DNA of 64,000 nt. Origin: Selaginella moellendorffii. Lineage: Eukaryota > Streptophyta > Lycopodiopsida > Selaginellales > Selaginellaceae. A program made the translations under genes and the position numbers. Under the pieces are notes generated by a model. The model had not been told where the DNA came from. It searched no databases and saw nothing but the letters and a program-made list of their open reading frames with translations. Below are positions 49,422-62,229 of this stretch, one piece after another; position 1 is the stretch's first letter, and every line of letters starts with the position of its first letter. The DNA is taken from contig NW_003314311.1 of assembly GCF_000143415.4 (NCBI RefSeq), positions 1,277,062 through 1,341,061 of the forward strand. The letters are read 5' to 3'.

Positions 49422-50275
49422 ACTTGCCTACGGTGGCCATGCCATGCGTCTTTGCTTGATATCGTCGCCAAAAGCATCGAGACGCATTCCAATCCTTTTC
49501 ATTTCCTGCGATGTTTATCTGCTTCCCATGGAGGAGGGGATCATCCGAGGTTGGCTCGTCCAAAACGTACGCTGCTTGGTTCCATAGTCTCTCTCATGAC
49601 CGAGAGAGCTTCGTAGTATCTCGTCACAGGGTTTAGGGTTTAGGAATGGGTCGCAGAGAACAAAAACAAAAACTTAAAACAGATGGTGGATCCTTGTCCA
49701 CTGAAGATCAGAAATTGCAGCTGCTGGCGCTCCATAATCACCTGCAGTCTTGAGAAGCAACTCTGCGAATTGCCGCTGTAATTAAACAGGCATCTTAGCA
49801 AAACACACAGTGAGAAACTATAAGAATCGTCAAGCTTATACCTGGTATTCAGTTTCCACGGGAATGCAATCTAGAGAGTAAGGCTGCTGTAAGCGTGCTA
49901 TTATACGATCCTGACCACAAGAGCATAGAACAGCGAAGTGATCATCGCATAAGAAAAAAGATTACCTTGTTTTGAATAACATTTTTCAGTTTAGTCGTAG
50001 TCCTTGCCAAGGCATGCTATGCCACGAGATGGGAAACAATCTCATCGTCCTAAAGAATGAGTAAACTTCATAGAAACAAAACCAAGATAAGAGAAAATAC
50101 CTGGAGGTTTGGCAAAGCCCGCTAGACGACCATCAGTTCTCTCAGCGCTGACACCAGCGCATCGTTTTTGCCAACATTTTGCATAGCGTCCTCCTGATCG
50201 CCGAGAAATCGATCCATTTCCAGCTCTCTAGCCAATACCTGCTTGAGAAGTATTTCCTGGAGGGCGAAGAGCTTT
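49422..50275 (-). pseudogene. Augmin subunit 2 pseudogene, first copy
   Basis: The copy follows the intact gene closely: C-terminal exon (DEPTSDDPLLHGKQINI-type residues near 49500-49560), the RQFAELLLK exon near 49700-49780, the [16 protein letters not shown] exon at 49855-49910, the KLKNVIQNK exon near 49975, and the [16 protein letters not shown] exon near 50150-50200. The first exon and start codon are absent, and a deletion removes [12 protein letters not shown]. It overlaps the uncertain 5' end of the coiled-coil gene, which may have captured its promoter side. Confidence 0.8.
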
Positions 50276-50589
50276 TAGTAAGAGGAGGAAGAAACAAGTT
50301 CCTACACCTACAAGGCATTTTATAAACATCCTAAGCTTTCTAAAAAAATGTTAAAAAGTCTTCGAGCATTAAGTATTAACTGGAAGAACAAAGATGGCTC
50401 AAACTGAGCGTGATACAAATCGCAGTCACTCACAACTTTCCTCGTCCTCAATCAGAAAAGAGAGAACCAAAACGAAAGCGTATACTTAAGAAGCAAGCTG
50501 ACAAGCCCCCCTTGCTTGAATGGCGGAGCCTTCGTCGTCTACCTTGTTCCTTCTTGAATTGAGAAAAAAAGAAAGAAAGAATTGCCTAC

Positions 50590-51843
50590 CTAGGCAGGAG
50601 TGGTGGGAGACGGCGGCCATGACATGCGTCTTTGCTTGACATCGTCGCCAAAAGCGTCGAGCTGCAGCGCATCAGGCGACGCATTCCAATCCTTTTCGTT
50701 TGCTGTGATGTTGATCTGCTTCAATCTCGTTCGGCCGCGGAGGAGGAGATCGTCCGAGGTTGGCTCGTCCAAAACGTACGTTGCTTGGTTCCATATGGGT
50801 GTTGTGCAGTCCGCATCTGCATCTTTTACTGGCGTTTCCAGCGATCCCAGCTGTACCTTACGCTTGTAGTAAGATGCCACCGTCTCCCTCATGGCCGAGA
50901 GAGCTTCGTAGTATCTCGTGCAAGAGGCAAGAGCCACAGGAATGGGTCGCAGCAAGTCCTGAAGTAGTAGTAGAAGAAAAACAGTCAGCAGAAGAAAAAC
51001 AAAAACTTGGTACGCAAGACAATGTGAAAAGTATACCCCCCAAACAGACGGTGGATCCTTGAAGCTCTGTGTCCACTGAAGATCAGAAATTGCAGCTGTT
51101 AGCGCTCCATAATCACCCGCAGCCTTGAGTAGCAACTCTGCGAATTGCCGCTGTAAAAACAGGCATCTTAGCAAAACATAAACGCTAAACACGAAAAGCT
51201 AAAGCTGGAGAAACTAAAAGAATCGTCAAGCTTATACCTGGTATTCAGTTTCCACGGGAATGCAATCTAGAGAGTAAGGCTGCTGTAAGCGTGCTATTAT
51301 ACGATCCTGACCACAAGAGCATAGAACAGCTAAGTGATCATCGCAGAGGAAAAAAGATTACCTTGTTCTGAATAACATCTTTCAGTTTAGTCGTAGTCCT
51401 TGCCAAGGCCTGGCATTTCTTCTCTATACCACTTACGTGCGTGAGATGGGAGACGCTCTCATCGTCCTAGAGAGCAAAATAATGGAGGAGCGTAAACACT
51501 ATAGAAACAAAGACTAGCAAAAAGAAAAGATTTCATACCTGCCGGCCTTGGAGCTCAACCTGGAGATTTGCCAAAGCCCGCTGGACGACCATTAATTCTC
51601 TCAGCGCTGACACCAGCGCATCGTTCTTGCCAGCATTTTGCACAGCGTCCTCCTGATCGCCGAGAAATCGATCAAATTTCCAGCTCTCTAGCCGAAGCAA
51701 AGAAAATCCACCTGCTGGACGCTATAGCCGAGCTCCGTCGCGATCGCTAGCGCATCCGCCATGCCGCCTAGGCGCCGCAGCGGCTTCTTGCCGACCCAGC
51801 CCATGTCCCCCGCCTGGGCAGCGGCATTTGCGACGCTCCCCAT
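50590..51843 (-). CDS. AUG2: AUGMIN subunit 2 (HAUS2 homologue)
   Basis: Six exons in phase 0 (51712-51843, 51539-51652, 51362-51466, 51238-51306, 51037-51150, 50590-50958) give 300 residues, the usual length. Diagnostic segments are [60 protein letters not shown] and [19 protein letters not shown]. The N-terminal two thirds are predicted coiled coil. AUG2 is part of the eight-subunit augmin complex, which recruits gamma-tubulin to existing microtubules in the spindle and phragmoplast. The start ATG is at 51841-51843. Two broken copies lie downstream on the same strand. Confidence 0.93.
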
Positions 51844-51924
51844 AGCTCAGTCTAAGAACCCTAAAATTAGGTGGTTCTTACTTGGAATCGAACGCTCGAC
51901 CTCTACAGAATTAGAGTTTTAGGT

Positions 51925-52400
51925 GAGCATGCGCAAGAAGATGAAGATGGAGGACGCTGCACGGCAGAATCTTGAAGAGGAGAACCACGAACTTCGGCAC
52001 ATGGTGATGGAGCATGAAATGACGATTGCAAAGCATGAGCAAAGGCTTGTGGAGCTTCAAGTGGAGATTAAAAGAATCCAGGACTTTTGAAAGAGGGTTG
52101 CGAAGATCTGCAGATGCATTGTTGTCAATGCAGCTCGCATAAGCGCTGCATGCGAGATCACCTCACGTCCACAGTGTGAAGAGCTATTGAGGTCTCGGAA
52201 TTGGTCCCAGTTTTTTTATGGGCTTCCTCCTCCACGTGGTATGTCTGACTTCGTTTTTTGCATTGGTTTGTGTTTTTCTTGTAGAATCTGTTTGTGATGC
52301 CATGGAAGATCCGAAATATTGGATCTAGGCATTTCAATATGCATATGATCGAGATCCAGAGGAAATCCTTTCAAAGGAATTTTGTTTAAGCAAACTAAAT
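51925..52400 (+). pseudogene. Decayed relative of the coiled-coil gene (first)
   Basis: The + strand encodes MEDAARQNLEEENHELRHM and further heptad-like sequence to KRIQDF, then stops. Downstream, with frame breaks, comes AFQYAYDRDPEEIL, which matches the C-terminal EAFKFAYNQDPEQIL of the gene at 48164-49350. The spacing resembles the exon order of that gene. It is 80 bp from the AUG2 start on the opposite strand. Confidence 0.6.
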
Positions 52401-53849
52401 CCTTCTATAGATTGAATAGTATTTATATATATAAAGCCATAGTGGGGAGGCCCACCGTCTGTTGGATCCCAGGCCTGGGCCAGGGTTGGTAGCCATCACA
52501 CTGGCCAATCAGAGGTTTGCACAGTTTGGCTAACGATTGGCTGGTGCAAAAAAGAGAGAAATGCAACACCTGTTGCATCCCCCTTTGACTCAATGCAATT
52601 TATAGTGGACCTCCCTTGCTTCAGGGTGCTTACATTGCACTAGGCTATGCCATACCTCCATATCTCCAAGAAAAACTTTTGGCCCTATTTGATCCATCTT
52701 ATGGCATTGCATGCTGCAATAATAAAGAGGAATGTAAATCCATCCAGCTTAGTGCCCTCCTCTAGCAGCTTGCCAAAGATCTCCACCACCTTGGCTACAT
52801 TGCCTTCATAGCTTACTATCATTGTGTTCCACAAAACCATGTCCTTGGATATTATGGGGGAATTAAAGATATGTTGAGCAATGGTTATAATTCCACACTT
52901 GTTGTAAGCATTTGTGACACTGCTGCCTCTTGCAGATCCCAGCATTGAATTCCTTTCTAGTTTCCAAATCCACCAAAGTCCCACAAGCCCTTAGTAACAT
53001 TGTTGCAAATATTGGCTCTAGCCCTATGCATTCAAAAACTTTAAAACCACCTTGCTCTCCCTTATTTTAGCTTCATTTAGTTGAACACTACTCGAGGGTC
53101 TAGCATTTTGTGGAAGTGTCAACTAAGGTGTTGGAGATTGAGTTGTAGCAAGTTCAAAAGCCATAATGCTCTTGGCTGCTATGGAATCAAAGTTATGTTA
53201 GCTTTCTTAATTGTGGAATCATCACACTTTATAAGCTCACTTTTTTAAAATGAGTTTTGAATTCTAGAGGCTCTTGATAGGATGCAGGATCAGCTTGCCT
53301 AGGATACAGCAAGCAAGTTCAGAACAAACTATTTAGCAATCATCAAATCAACATTGACATCGTTGCCAACAGTAGCCATAGCTACATGGCAACAACTTGC
53401 ATGAGCAACAGCCAAAGGTATGTGTTATTGTCTTCTCCCTACCAAAGAAATTTTAGGCTACTGGGTGGGCTCAACAATAGATCCTTGAATCATTTACTAA
53501 CTATGATAGGTTGTCCAAGAGAGCTTTAGCTTCAAGACTTTTTATGTAAAGTTCTTTCTTCTAAATTTTGAAAGCTATCCTTAAACACTTTAACAGTTTA
53601 GGAGTTGATCAAGCAGCAAACATAGCTAAGCTCAGCAAATCTCTTGAAATGGCATGAAATTTGCCAACCACCTAACATTTGCTGGGCAATTGCTAGCAGG
53701 TGAACTAAAATGGTATTTGGATTTGGGATATAGAGTGGTTGCCCTACATGAATGTGAAACAAGAAGCTATAAGGCCATTAATAATAATTTTCATGATGTA
53801 AGAATTTTATATCATATAGAATAAATTTATAAAAAGTTGGTGACTTTCA
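52401..53849. other. Low-gene stretch between coiled-coil relics
   Basis: Apart from the PPR relic at 52685-53100 no gene is seen. A short TATATATA tract occurs at about 52425. The base composition is more AT-rich than in the flanking genes, and the two coiled-coil relics on either side suggest an insertion or old duplication. Confidence 0.4.
52685..53100 (-). pseudogene. PPR protein relic
   Basis: A minus-strand frame keeps recognisable PLS-type PPR motifs: SVTNAYNKCGIITIAQHIF, then KDMVLWNTMIVSYEGN, then LLEEGTKLDGFTFLFIIAAC. Upstream the frame is broken, and nothing of an E or DYW domain remains. It is not closely similar to the PPR copies at 29917-36483. Confidence 0.75.
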
Positions 53850-54300
53850 GAATTTCGGCTGGCCAAGAAGATGGAGGAGAACAAAGACCTTCAGCTTATG
53901 GTTGTATGAACAAGAGCTTTTGGAGCTTCACATGAAGGTTTTGGAGCTTCAACGGGAGATCACAAGTACTCAGGCCTCTCGGCAGAGGGTACGTTGTTGT
54001 CAATGCAGCTCGCCAGGATACTGACAATTCACCACGGTATACTGTTGCCTAATTGCTCCGAGTTTTTTTAATCGGTTTCCTCCTCCAGACTTTGTCTTCC
54101 CTTTTAGTTTGTTTTCTTCATGTTTGTGGTGTGCGTGCAGGCTTGCTTTGCTTACTCAAGGACACTGCAATTCCAAACCTTGACATATATACACACAAGG
54201 CATCGTTGCTAGAACTTGCGGAATATGTTTGTGAGGTCACAGAAGATCGGAAAGGATTGAGGCTTTCAAATACGCATATAACCGGGATCCCGAGGTGATG
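53850..54300 (+). pseudogene. Decayed relative of the coiled-coil gene (second)
   Basis: Sequence resembling KKMEENKDLQLMV, then ELLELHMKVLELQREI, appears with a premature stop between the two. After an intron-like gap comes LLCLLKDTAIPNLDIYTHKA, matching GLLRLLKEGGSAGNW of the intact gene. IEAFKYAYNRDPE is in another frame. The order matches the three-exon gene at 48164-49350. Confidence 0.65.
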
Positions 54301-54488
54301 GTTATATAAAAAATTATTGATGCGAAGCTCTTCACAGCAAAAAAAGTAATATATAGGTTCACATTCCATCTTCCAATTACTAGATCTACCAAAATCTTAA
54401 TATACCATTAAGAATTTGAACTTTGCCCGATCCGGACTTTTTTAGTTGACATGACCGTTTCCTTTACGGCACTTTAGGGTAACAGACG

Positions 54489-55663
54489 ATGATAGGGCTC
54501 TTGCTGCTGCTAGTGATCGGCATCTCGGCCGCTGGGGCTAGCGCTGGCGCGGCAACGGCATCGCAAACAAATGCAGAGGTGATTTTTCTGGTGTGGTTTT
54601 CTCGAATCTGGGAGCTCAAGCTTTGCTACTCCATAGGTAACTTATGGCAGCGTGATCAAGCTCCAACATGATCGGACTAAGTATCGACTACATTCTCACG
54701 ATGTTCCTTACGGCTCTGGCAGTGGACAACAATCAATTACTTGCTACTCGGGTCACGATTCGAATAGTTACTGGGTAAGTTCTTCATCCTTCAGTGATTT
54801 TTTTTGTTTTCCTTCTTGTTTCTGTTTTGTGGATGTGCTTGCTAGAGTCTCCAGTTTGCCAAAATTGTATTTTTCTTCTGGAAGTTCTAATTTCAGGCTC
54901 AAGTTTTGTTGGAGCCTGTGTTTTCTCAATTCTCTGTTGTATGTTTTGTAGAGCCGGATTTTGCTCCTGTTTATGTTTTCCTGAACCGCGCTGTTTCTTT
55001 TTTGGTCAGCTTTGATATTAAGCAGTTTCTTGTTTTTTATTTCGTAGATTGTAAGGCCGAAAGGAAGATCCAGCTTTCGTCAAGGGGATGTTATAGCAGA
55101 CGGGGCCGTGATCCGCTTGCAACATATGCGAACACGGAAATGGCTTCACAGCCATCTCTTGCAGTCTCCCATCTCAGGAAACCTTGAGGTATTTTCGCGT
55201 CCCTTGCATCAATCAAACTGACAAAGTTTTCTCCTTTTTCCTTCGTCAGGTGAGTGGCTTCGGTGGGGACGACAACAGTGATACAGGAGATAATTGGAAG
55301 TAAGCCTTGCGAGAAAGCCACCTAGTCTTCCTTGCTTGTAGTTTTCTAACCCTTCGTGCGCTAGTGTAGGCTTGAGATAGATGGCAAGGCTAACGTATGG
55401 CTAAGGGACCAGAAAGTGCGTTTGCTCCATCTAGATACGAATGGGTATCTTCATAGCCACGACAAGAAGTACAACCGGATAGTTCCTGGCCAGCAGGAGG
55501 TACAAAATAAATCGTGTTTTACTCTTTGAATTCATCCATTGATGTATTTGTTTTGTGAACTTCACAGGTCTGTGGTGTGCGCAAGAAATCAAGCGACAGC
55601 CTCTGGCTAGCAGCCGAGGGTGTTTACTATCCCGCAACTAAGATCAAGGCATCATCGGCCTAA
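54489..55663 (+). CDS. SDF2: Stromal cell-derived factor 2-like protein (SDF2), ER
   Basis: Six exons (54489-54578, 54637-54774, 55048-55188, 55250-55299, 55370-55499, 55568-55663) encode about 214 residues. The signal peptide is MIGLLLLLVIGISAAGASAG. Three MIR repeats follow: VTYGSVIKLQHDRTKYRLHS, ADGAVIRLQHMRTRKWLHSH and QKVRLLHLDTNGYLHSHDKK. Conserved SDF2 phrases are HDVPYGSGSGQQS and SPISGNLEVSGFGG. No ER-retention tail is visible at the end (KASSA), as in plant SDF2. SDF2 works with ERdj3B and BiP in ER quality control, including of immune receptors in Arabidopsis. Confidence 0.93.
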
Positions 55664-57572
55664 GCAGAGAGAAAGAGAACGAAGAAACCTGGACTTTTGC
55701 TCGATATGGTGGATTTATTTCTCCTCGAGGAATTCTTTGGATGATGATATTTGCTGGTTTCGATGCTACAGTGCTTAGATTTTCGTCATCAAGTGGTCCG
55801 GACATCGGAATTTTTTTTTTCTTTGGCGACCACCAACCTTTCTGACTTTGCGGGTATGTAATTTTTATATGACACCATTAGATGGAGTTCAAAGGTTTCA
55901 AGTGGAGACTTTGTGGCTTTGACACTGTGATCGTGGATCACAGCCAAACACGGAGTACGCCGTCGCTAAGCTGCGGTTTCTAATTCTAAGATCTGGCACG
56001 CCCGTTTTTCCGTGCACTGATTTAATGATCCATCACCAAACTGTGATTGCTGGCTCAAAGGCTATATGTTTGCCTCTCGTTTTTTTTTTGTCTCGCAAGG
56101 AAAAAAACCTTCTCGAAAAGACTAGTTTGATGCCTCAAAAGCTTGCAGGCACTTTGAGAGATTGATTGACACTTTTGTATTATTTGGCTTTTGTTGTAGC
56201 GCGTCTAACAGTCCTTACACACGCTTGTCACATCGTTCCATTCTTTCAAAATCTCTCTCATCTCAAAATCTCTCATCTCAAGCCAGGTGTCTTACACGTA
56301 GGACATTGTCATCCACGTGTCAGGCCACGTCAAAAGTTAGACATGGGCTCAAACAGTTCCCAAGGCTCTTCTTCTTTTTGCCTATCCTCCCTTATAAATG
56401 ACTTGGTTGGTGGTACCCCTCTCATACTACTAATGGATGGATTTGGACTGGCCAGCCAATTTGCTTCTCTCTTTTTTGTATTTTATGTTGTGTGTCTTCA
56501 CAGCATGGCTGGTGGCACTGGGCATGATCAGGCACAGGCACAGCAGCAGCAGCTGCTGCAAGCACACCACCTTTTTCTTCCCCACATTTTGTTTCATCCA
56601 GACCACCATGCAAAATCTTTTTGAGACCAGCCAGGAATCACCCCAACCAGTCCAATCTACAACATGCTGAAAGGCAAATAAAAAGAAAAGAAATAAATTA
56701 CTTTTTTTATAATTCTATTTTACTTTTGCCAGAGATTGTAAACTGGGACTTCACTGTTTTGTCCACTGCTCACCAACATGCGCCTAGATATGGTGGAATG
56801 CTGATTACCAGTGTTGATGGATATTATAGAGAGTTGATTATTGTTGGAGATTTGTCCGTGGGGAGTGGTCACGGGTTCAAAACCAGCGCGAGCGTTGTCA
56901 AAATTTGTTGCAATGTCAGGTTCACGTGATAGGGCCGCAAAATATATATACCCGGACGATATCAATCAAAGGGGAAGATCGATTTCAAAACAACACTTAA
57001 CAAACAAAAATTAGTTATTGTGGCAAACATGACGCCCAATGATTGTAACTAGCTGCCTCGCATGTGCAAGTTTTAGTTTTTAAAAAGATACTTAAAGAAA
57101 GAATATTCGTTAAGGATCTGAAATCTCATGCGTTAAGGGAAATCGGACGCACAGGATGCGCCGGGAAGAAAGACAAATCCCACGGCTATCGGCGGCCCGT
57201 CAAGAGAGCCCGTCACTAAAATACTTTTTGGGGGTCGATTTTCTACGGATACGGTGAAGAGTAGCGACACGCCATAGCCTAGCGAGGGAGAGAGGAGCGT
57301 TTGTTTTTCTATAGCGTTCTTGTCCATAGTCCAGAGCTAGTTTCTTAGGGCATTGCGCAATGCGGAGGCGGCGAGACGCTGCCGGCGCCCCGGCTGGATT
57401 GCAATGCGGGTGATTCCATCTAGTCGCGGCAATGTATCGATTCTCTGCGGGCGATGCCAGGGATTTGGAGCTGCTGCTGTGAAATCCTCGAAATCCTCCA
57501 GGTGCATTGATATTTCGAGGCGGCAAGTCCTCTGGATGAATGATCTGAGCTCGTGGATCCTGTGAAGGCTTG
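55664..57572. other. Intergenic region between SDF2 and ABCB
   Basis: No gene is supported. ACGT-core elements (CCACGTGTC at about 56316 and CCACGTC nearby) occur in the ABCB upstream region. A CAG/CTG run lies at about 56540-56560. Two short open frames around 56160-56620 follow low-complexity sequence and show no protein-like pattern. Confidence 0.45.
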
Positions 57573-60500
57573 ATGCATCAAGGTCGAAAGGATTTGAGCT
57601 ACTACTTCAAGGCAGAGAGCGCCGAGGAGGCCGCCGCTGCAATGCCTGGTCCCAGATCTCCAAATTTCTCCGCGGCTGCCAAGCCCGATGCGGCTCTACA
57701 GATGGTGGAGACTCCCAAATCCAAGCAAGCCGAGGTGGAGGTCGCCGAGGACGCGAAGAAAGGAAGAACTCACGAGGTTTGCTCGGTTCCCTTCTACAAG
57801 CTCTTCTACTTTGCGGATCCACTCGACTACTTGCTCATGTTCTTGGGGACCTTGGGCGCAATGGCCAATGGGTTTGCGATGCCCGCCTTGACAATCGTGT
57901 TTGGGCAGCTCGCGAACGCGTTTGGACAGAATTCCGGTAACATCCACGCCATGGTTCATGAAGTTTCACAGGTATGGGAGTGTGATCTTTCGCTGTGCTG
58001 TTTCGTTGACGAGAAGAAGAACTTTGTCAGGTGGCTTTGCGCTTTGTCTATCTCGGCGGCGCTGCTTCGGTGGCATCTTTTGGTGGTGCGTAAGAGGGAT
58101 ATCTTTGTTTCGAAAGCCTTTCATTTCTGTTGTTCGTGTTTGCAGAAGTAGCGTTTTGGATTTGCACAGGAGAGCGTCAGGCTGCGAGGATAAGAGGACT
58201 GTATCTCAAGTCCATCTTAAGGCAGGATGTGGCTTTTTTTGACAAAGAAACCACAACTGGAGAAGTTGTTGGTAGGATGTCTGGAGACACTATTCTGATC
58301 CAGGAAGCGATTGGAGAGAAGGTATATCAGATCGAGATATGTTTTGCAGCTGGCTAATTTGACAGCTTTGGCTTGCAGGTCGGGAAGTTTATTCAACTGA
58401 CGGCTACATTTTTGGGTGGCTTTGCCGTGGCATTTACGAGAGGATGGAAGCTGACTCTTGTCATGCTCTCGGCGTTGCCCCTGATCGTTGCAGCTGGAGG
58501 AATGATGGCCGTTGTGGTTTCTCGGATGTCTAGCAGAGGGCAAGTTGCATATGCAGAAGCTGGAGGCATCGTCGATAGAGTTATCGGTGCAATTCGAACT
58601 GTGAGATTTTGTTGCCTTCCTTAGCCACCTTTGTCCCGTCTTTAACTTAATAATTTGCGGTCACAGGTAGCATCGTTTACTGGAGAGAAGAGAGCTGTCG
58701 AAGACTACGATAAAGCGTTAAAGAGAGCGTACAGTGCTGGGGTGCAACAGGGTATCGCAGCTGGCCTGAGCCTGGGGTTTCTTCTGCTGATAGTCTTTTC
58801 GAGCTACGCGCTGGCTCTTTGGTACGGCTCAAAACTGGTTCTACATGAAGGCTTTTCTGGTGGAAGAGTGATGAACGTGATTTTTGCGGTTCTTACCGGT
58901 GGCATGTAAGTCAGCCTGCTGTACACACGTCGACATTTACTTACACTTCTCATTTCCGTTGCCAGGGCATTGGGTCAAACTTCCCCGTGTCTGAATGCGT
59001 TTGCTTCTGGCCAAGCAGCGGCATATAAGATGTTCGAAGTTATCCACCGTACTCCGGAGATCGATGCTTTCCAATCCTCGGGCAAAGTTCCGGAAAATGT
59101 CAAGGGGGATATCGAATTCCGTCAGGTTGATTTTTCGTATCCATCTCGGCCAGACGTTCAGATATTCTCAAAGTTCTCCTTGGGTATTCCGTCGGGCATG
59201 ACAACGGCCCTCGTAGGAGAAAGTGGAAGTGGCAAGTCTACAGTTATAAGCTTGATTGAAAGGTTTTACGACCCACAGGCGGGTGAAATACTGCTGGATG
59301 GAACGAATCTAAACGAGATACAGCTGAAGTGGCTAAGGCATCAGATTGGTCTCGTCAGTCAAGAGCCAGTTCTTTTCGGCACGTCGATCAAAGAGAACAT
59401 TGGCTATGGAAAAGAAGGAGCAACACTAGATGAGATCCAGAATGCCGCGTACCTTGCGAATGCAGCCAGGTTTATTAACAAGTTGCCACAGGTATACTGC
59501 GACGGTGAAACTTGTGATCGAGTTTTAACGTTTATAAGTTTTGCAGGCTTATGACACTCAGGTCGGGGAGCACGGAGCACAACTATCAGGTGGACAGAAG
59601 CAGAGAGTTGCGATTGCGAGGGCAATTCTTAAAAATCCTCGGATTTTACTGCTGGATGAAGCCACGAGCGCCTTGGATGCCGAGTCTGAGCGTCTCGTGC
59701 AAGAAGCTTTGGATCGTGTAATGACGGACAGGACGACTGTAGTTATAGCCCATAGGCTGACCACGATAAGGAATGCTCATTGCATTGCTGTCGTGCAACA
59801 CGGAGCAATCGTTGAGACGGGTGAGGCAGATGAATTTCTTTTTTCTAGCACTAACACCTTTGTACTGGACTGGATTGCATAGGTACGCACTTTGACCTTG
59901 TACAACGTCCCAATGGTGCCTACTCCCAACTCGTGCATCTGCAAGAGATGCATCAACCTCCGCCCGTAGAGACCACTGAAATTGATCCGGACAGTGTTTT
60001 GATTCAAGAAGATAATCGAAGTCTCAGCCGAGCTGCCAGCCGAAACTCTCCAAGCAGGTGGTCTTTCAGCAAAGCTTCTCCAATCCGGTGGTCATTTAGC
60101 AGGTCTTCGAGTCGAGGGGACGGCCGGCACTCGTTCTCATTGACAAAGTCAGCAAGTGTCAAACAGGCTGATGACAACGATCAGAAGCAGCCGGTTTGCG
60201 AGGATATTGAGACTGGACGTACGAAGCCGAAGAATATATCCATCTTCAGGCTTGCTACTCTGAACAAGCCGGAAGTTCCGATCGTCTTTGTGGGGTCTCT
60301 GGCTGCTGCTGCAAACGGAGTTATCTTACCCCTGTTCGGGCTTCTTTTGTCAAGCATCATCGGCTCCTTTTTCGAAGTCAACGTACACACGCTGCGGAGG
60401 GACGTGAACTTCTGGTCGATGATGTTCCTCGTCCTTGCGTGCTCCGCTTTCGTTGTCGCTCCGGCTCAGATACTTTGCTTCTCCGTCGTCGGCAACAGAC

Positions 60501-62229
60501 TAATCCGTCGCATCAGAACGCAAATGTTCGAAAAAATCCTCCGGCAAGAGATCTCGTGGTTCGATGCATCTGAAAACTCCAGGTTCGTGGATGCATTCTC
60601 TTCTTTCGGCTCATCAGTGCTTTTCTTTTCTTTCTTTTCGTTTCAGTGGAGCGCTCGGGGCAAGACTGTCCTCTGACGCAGCACATGTTCGAAGTATGGT
60701 CGGAGATACGTTGTCTCTGTTCGTGCAGAACGTAGCCACTGTTGCTGCTGGTCTTGTTCTCGCATTTACTGCTAGCTGGCAGCTGGCTCTTCTGGTTCTA
60801 GCTCTGGTGCCCCTGATTGGTCTACAGCATCTTATGCAAGTCAAGTTTGTGCAAGGCTTCAGCGCAGATGCCAAGGTGGGCAGACATTCTCTTTTTCCTT
60901 TCCACTCATGATATATAGTATCTCGAGTTTTGCAGATAATGTACGAAGAGGCTAGTCAAGTAGCCAGCGAAGCCGTGAGCAGCATCAGAACAGTTGCTTC
61001 TTACTGCGCAGAAGTGAAAGTCATGGACTTGTACAAGGAAAAGTGTAGCCTCCCTTTGATCAACGGTGTGAAGCAGGGGATTATCAGTGGAGTTGCTCTA
61101 TCCGTTTCCAACTTTGTGCTTTTCGGATCATATGCCATGAGCTTTTGGTTTGGTTCGCGCCTCGTGGAGAAAGGAGAAACCGACTTCAAGAGAGTGTTTC
61201 GGGTAAGGAGCTGTATCACATATTGTTTCGCGTTCTAACATCGTTTGCATTGCAGGTGTTCTTCGCCATCACAATGAGCTCCGTCGGAATATCTCAGTCC
61301 GCCGGCATGGCTCCAGACATCGCCAAGGTTAAAACCGCCGTCAACTCCGTCTTTTCTCTCCTGGACCGCAAGTCCAAAGTAGATCCGTTTGACAAGTCAG
61401 GAAAGACACTGAAACTAATCAAAGGTGACATAGAGTTCCGCACCGTCTGCTTCAAGTATCCATCCCGGCCGGACGTGGCCATTTTCCAGGACCTGTCGCT
61501 ACTCATTCCTGCTGGAAAGGTACCACAATTGCTCGATCTTTCAGAAGAGAAACTTATCTGTTGTTCTCTCAGACTGTAGCACTGGTGGGAGAGAGCGGTA
61601 GCGGGAAGTCGACACTGATATCCTTAGTGGAGCGCTTCTACGAGCCGGACTCTGGCCAAGTTCTCCTGGATGGGATAGACATAAGGAACTTCCAGGTGAA
61701 GTGGCTGAGGCAGCAAATGGGCCTGGTGAGCCAGGAGCCGGTCCTCTTCGACGGCACCATCCGGTGGAACATTGCCTACGGCAAGGAAGGCGCGGTGAGC
61801 GACGAGGAAATCCAGGCCGCCGCCGAGGCATCCAACGCTCACAAGTTCATCTCGGGGCTCCCGGAGGGATACAAGACGAGAGTCGGGGAGAGAGGCGTCC
61901 AGCTCTCGGGTGGCCAGAAGCAGCGAGTAGCGATCGCCCGCGCGATCGTCAAGAACCCGAGGATACTGCTGCTGGACGAGGCGACGAGTGCGCTGGACGC
62001 GGAGTCGGAGCACCTGGTCCAGGAGGCGCTGGACAGGATCAAAGTGAAGCGGACGAGCATTGTCATCGCGCACCGGTTGGCGACGATTGTGAACGCGGAC
62101 GTGATCGCGGTGGTGAAGAACGGGGCGATTGTGGAGAGGGGGAAGCATGCCGATCTGATTGGCATCAAAGGTGGCGCTTATGCTTCTCTTGCCAAGCTGC
62201 ATTTGACGGCCGCACCCTCCACGTCGTAG
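57573..62229 (+). CDS. Full-size ABC transporter, subfamily B (MDR/PGP)
   Basis: About a dozen exons encode a two-half transporter of roughly 1,230 residues in the order TM1-NBD1-linker-TM2-NBD2. The start is ATG 57573. NBD1 has Walker [10 protein letters not shown], signature [15 protein letters not shown] and Walker [20 protein letters not shown]2 repeats the same motifs and ends near AAPSTS with TAG at 62227-62229. The linker (about 59950-60200) is Ser/Arg-rich with a duplicated unit [18 protein letters not shown]. Plant ABCB proteins sit in the plasma membrane; some export or import auxin, others secondary metabolites. The substrate cannot be told from the sequence. Confidence 0.93.

Noticed and set aside
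52401-53849. Intact transposon
   Set aside because: No terminal repeats, transposase or reverse transcriptase motifs were seen on either strand.
56166-56624. 152-codon + strand frame with hydrophobic start
   Set aside because: Ends in Gln/His low-complexity sequence and has no conserved motif. More likely ABCB upstream DNA.
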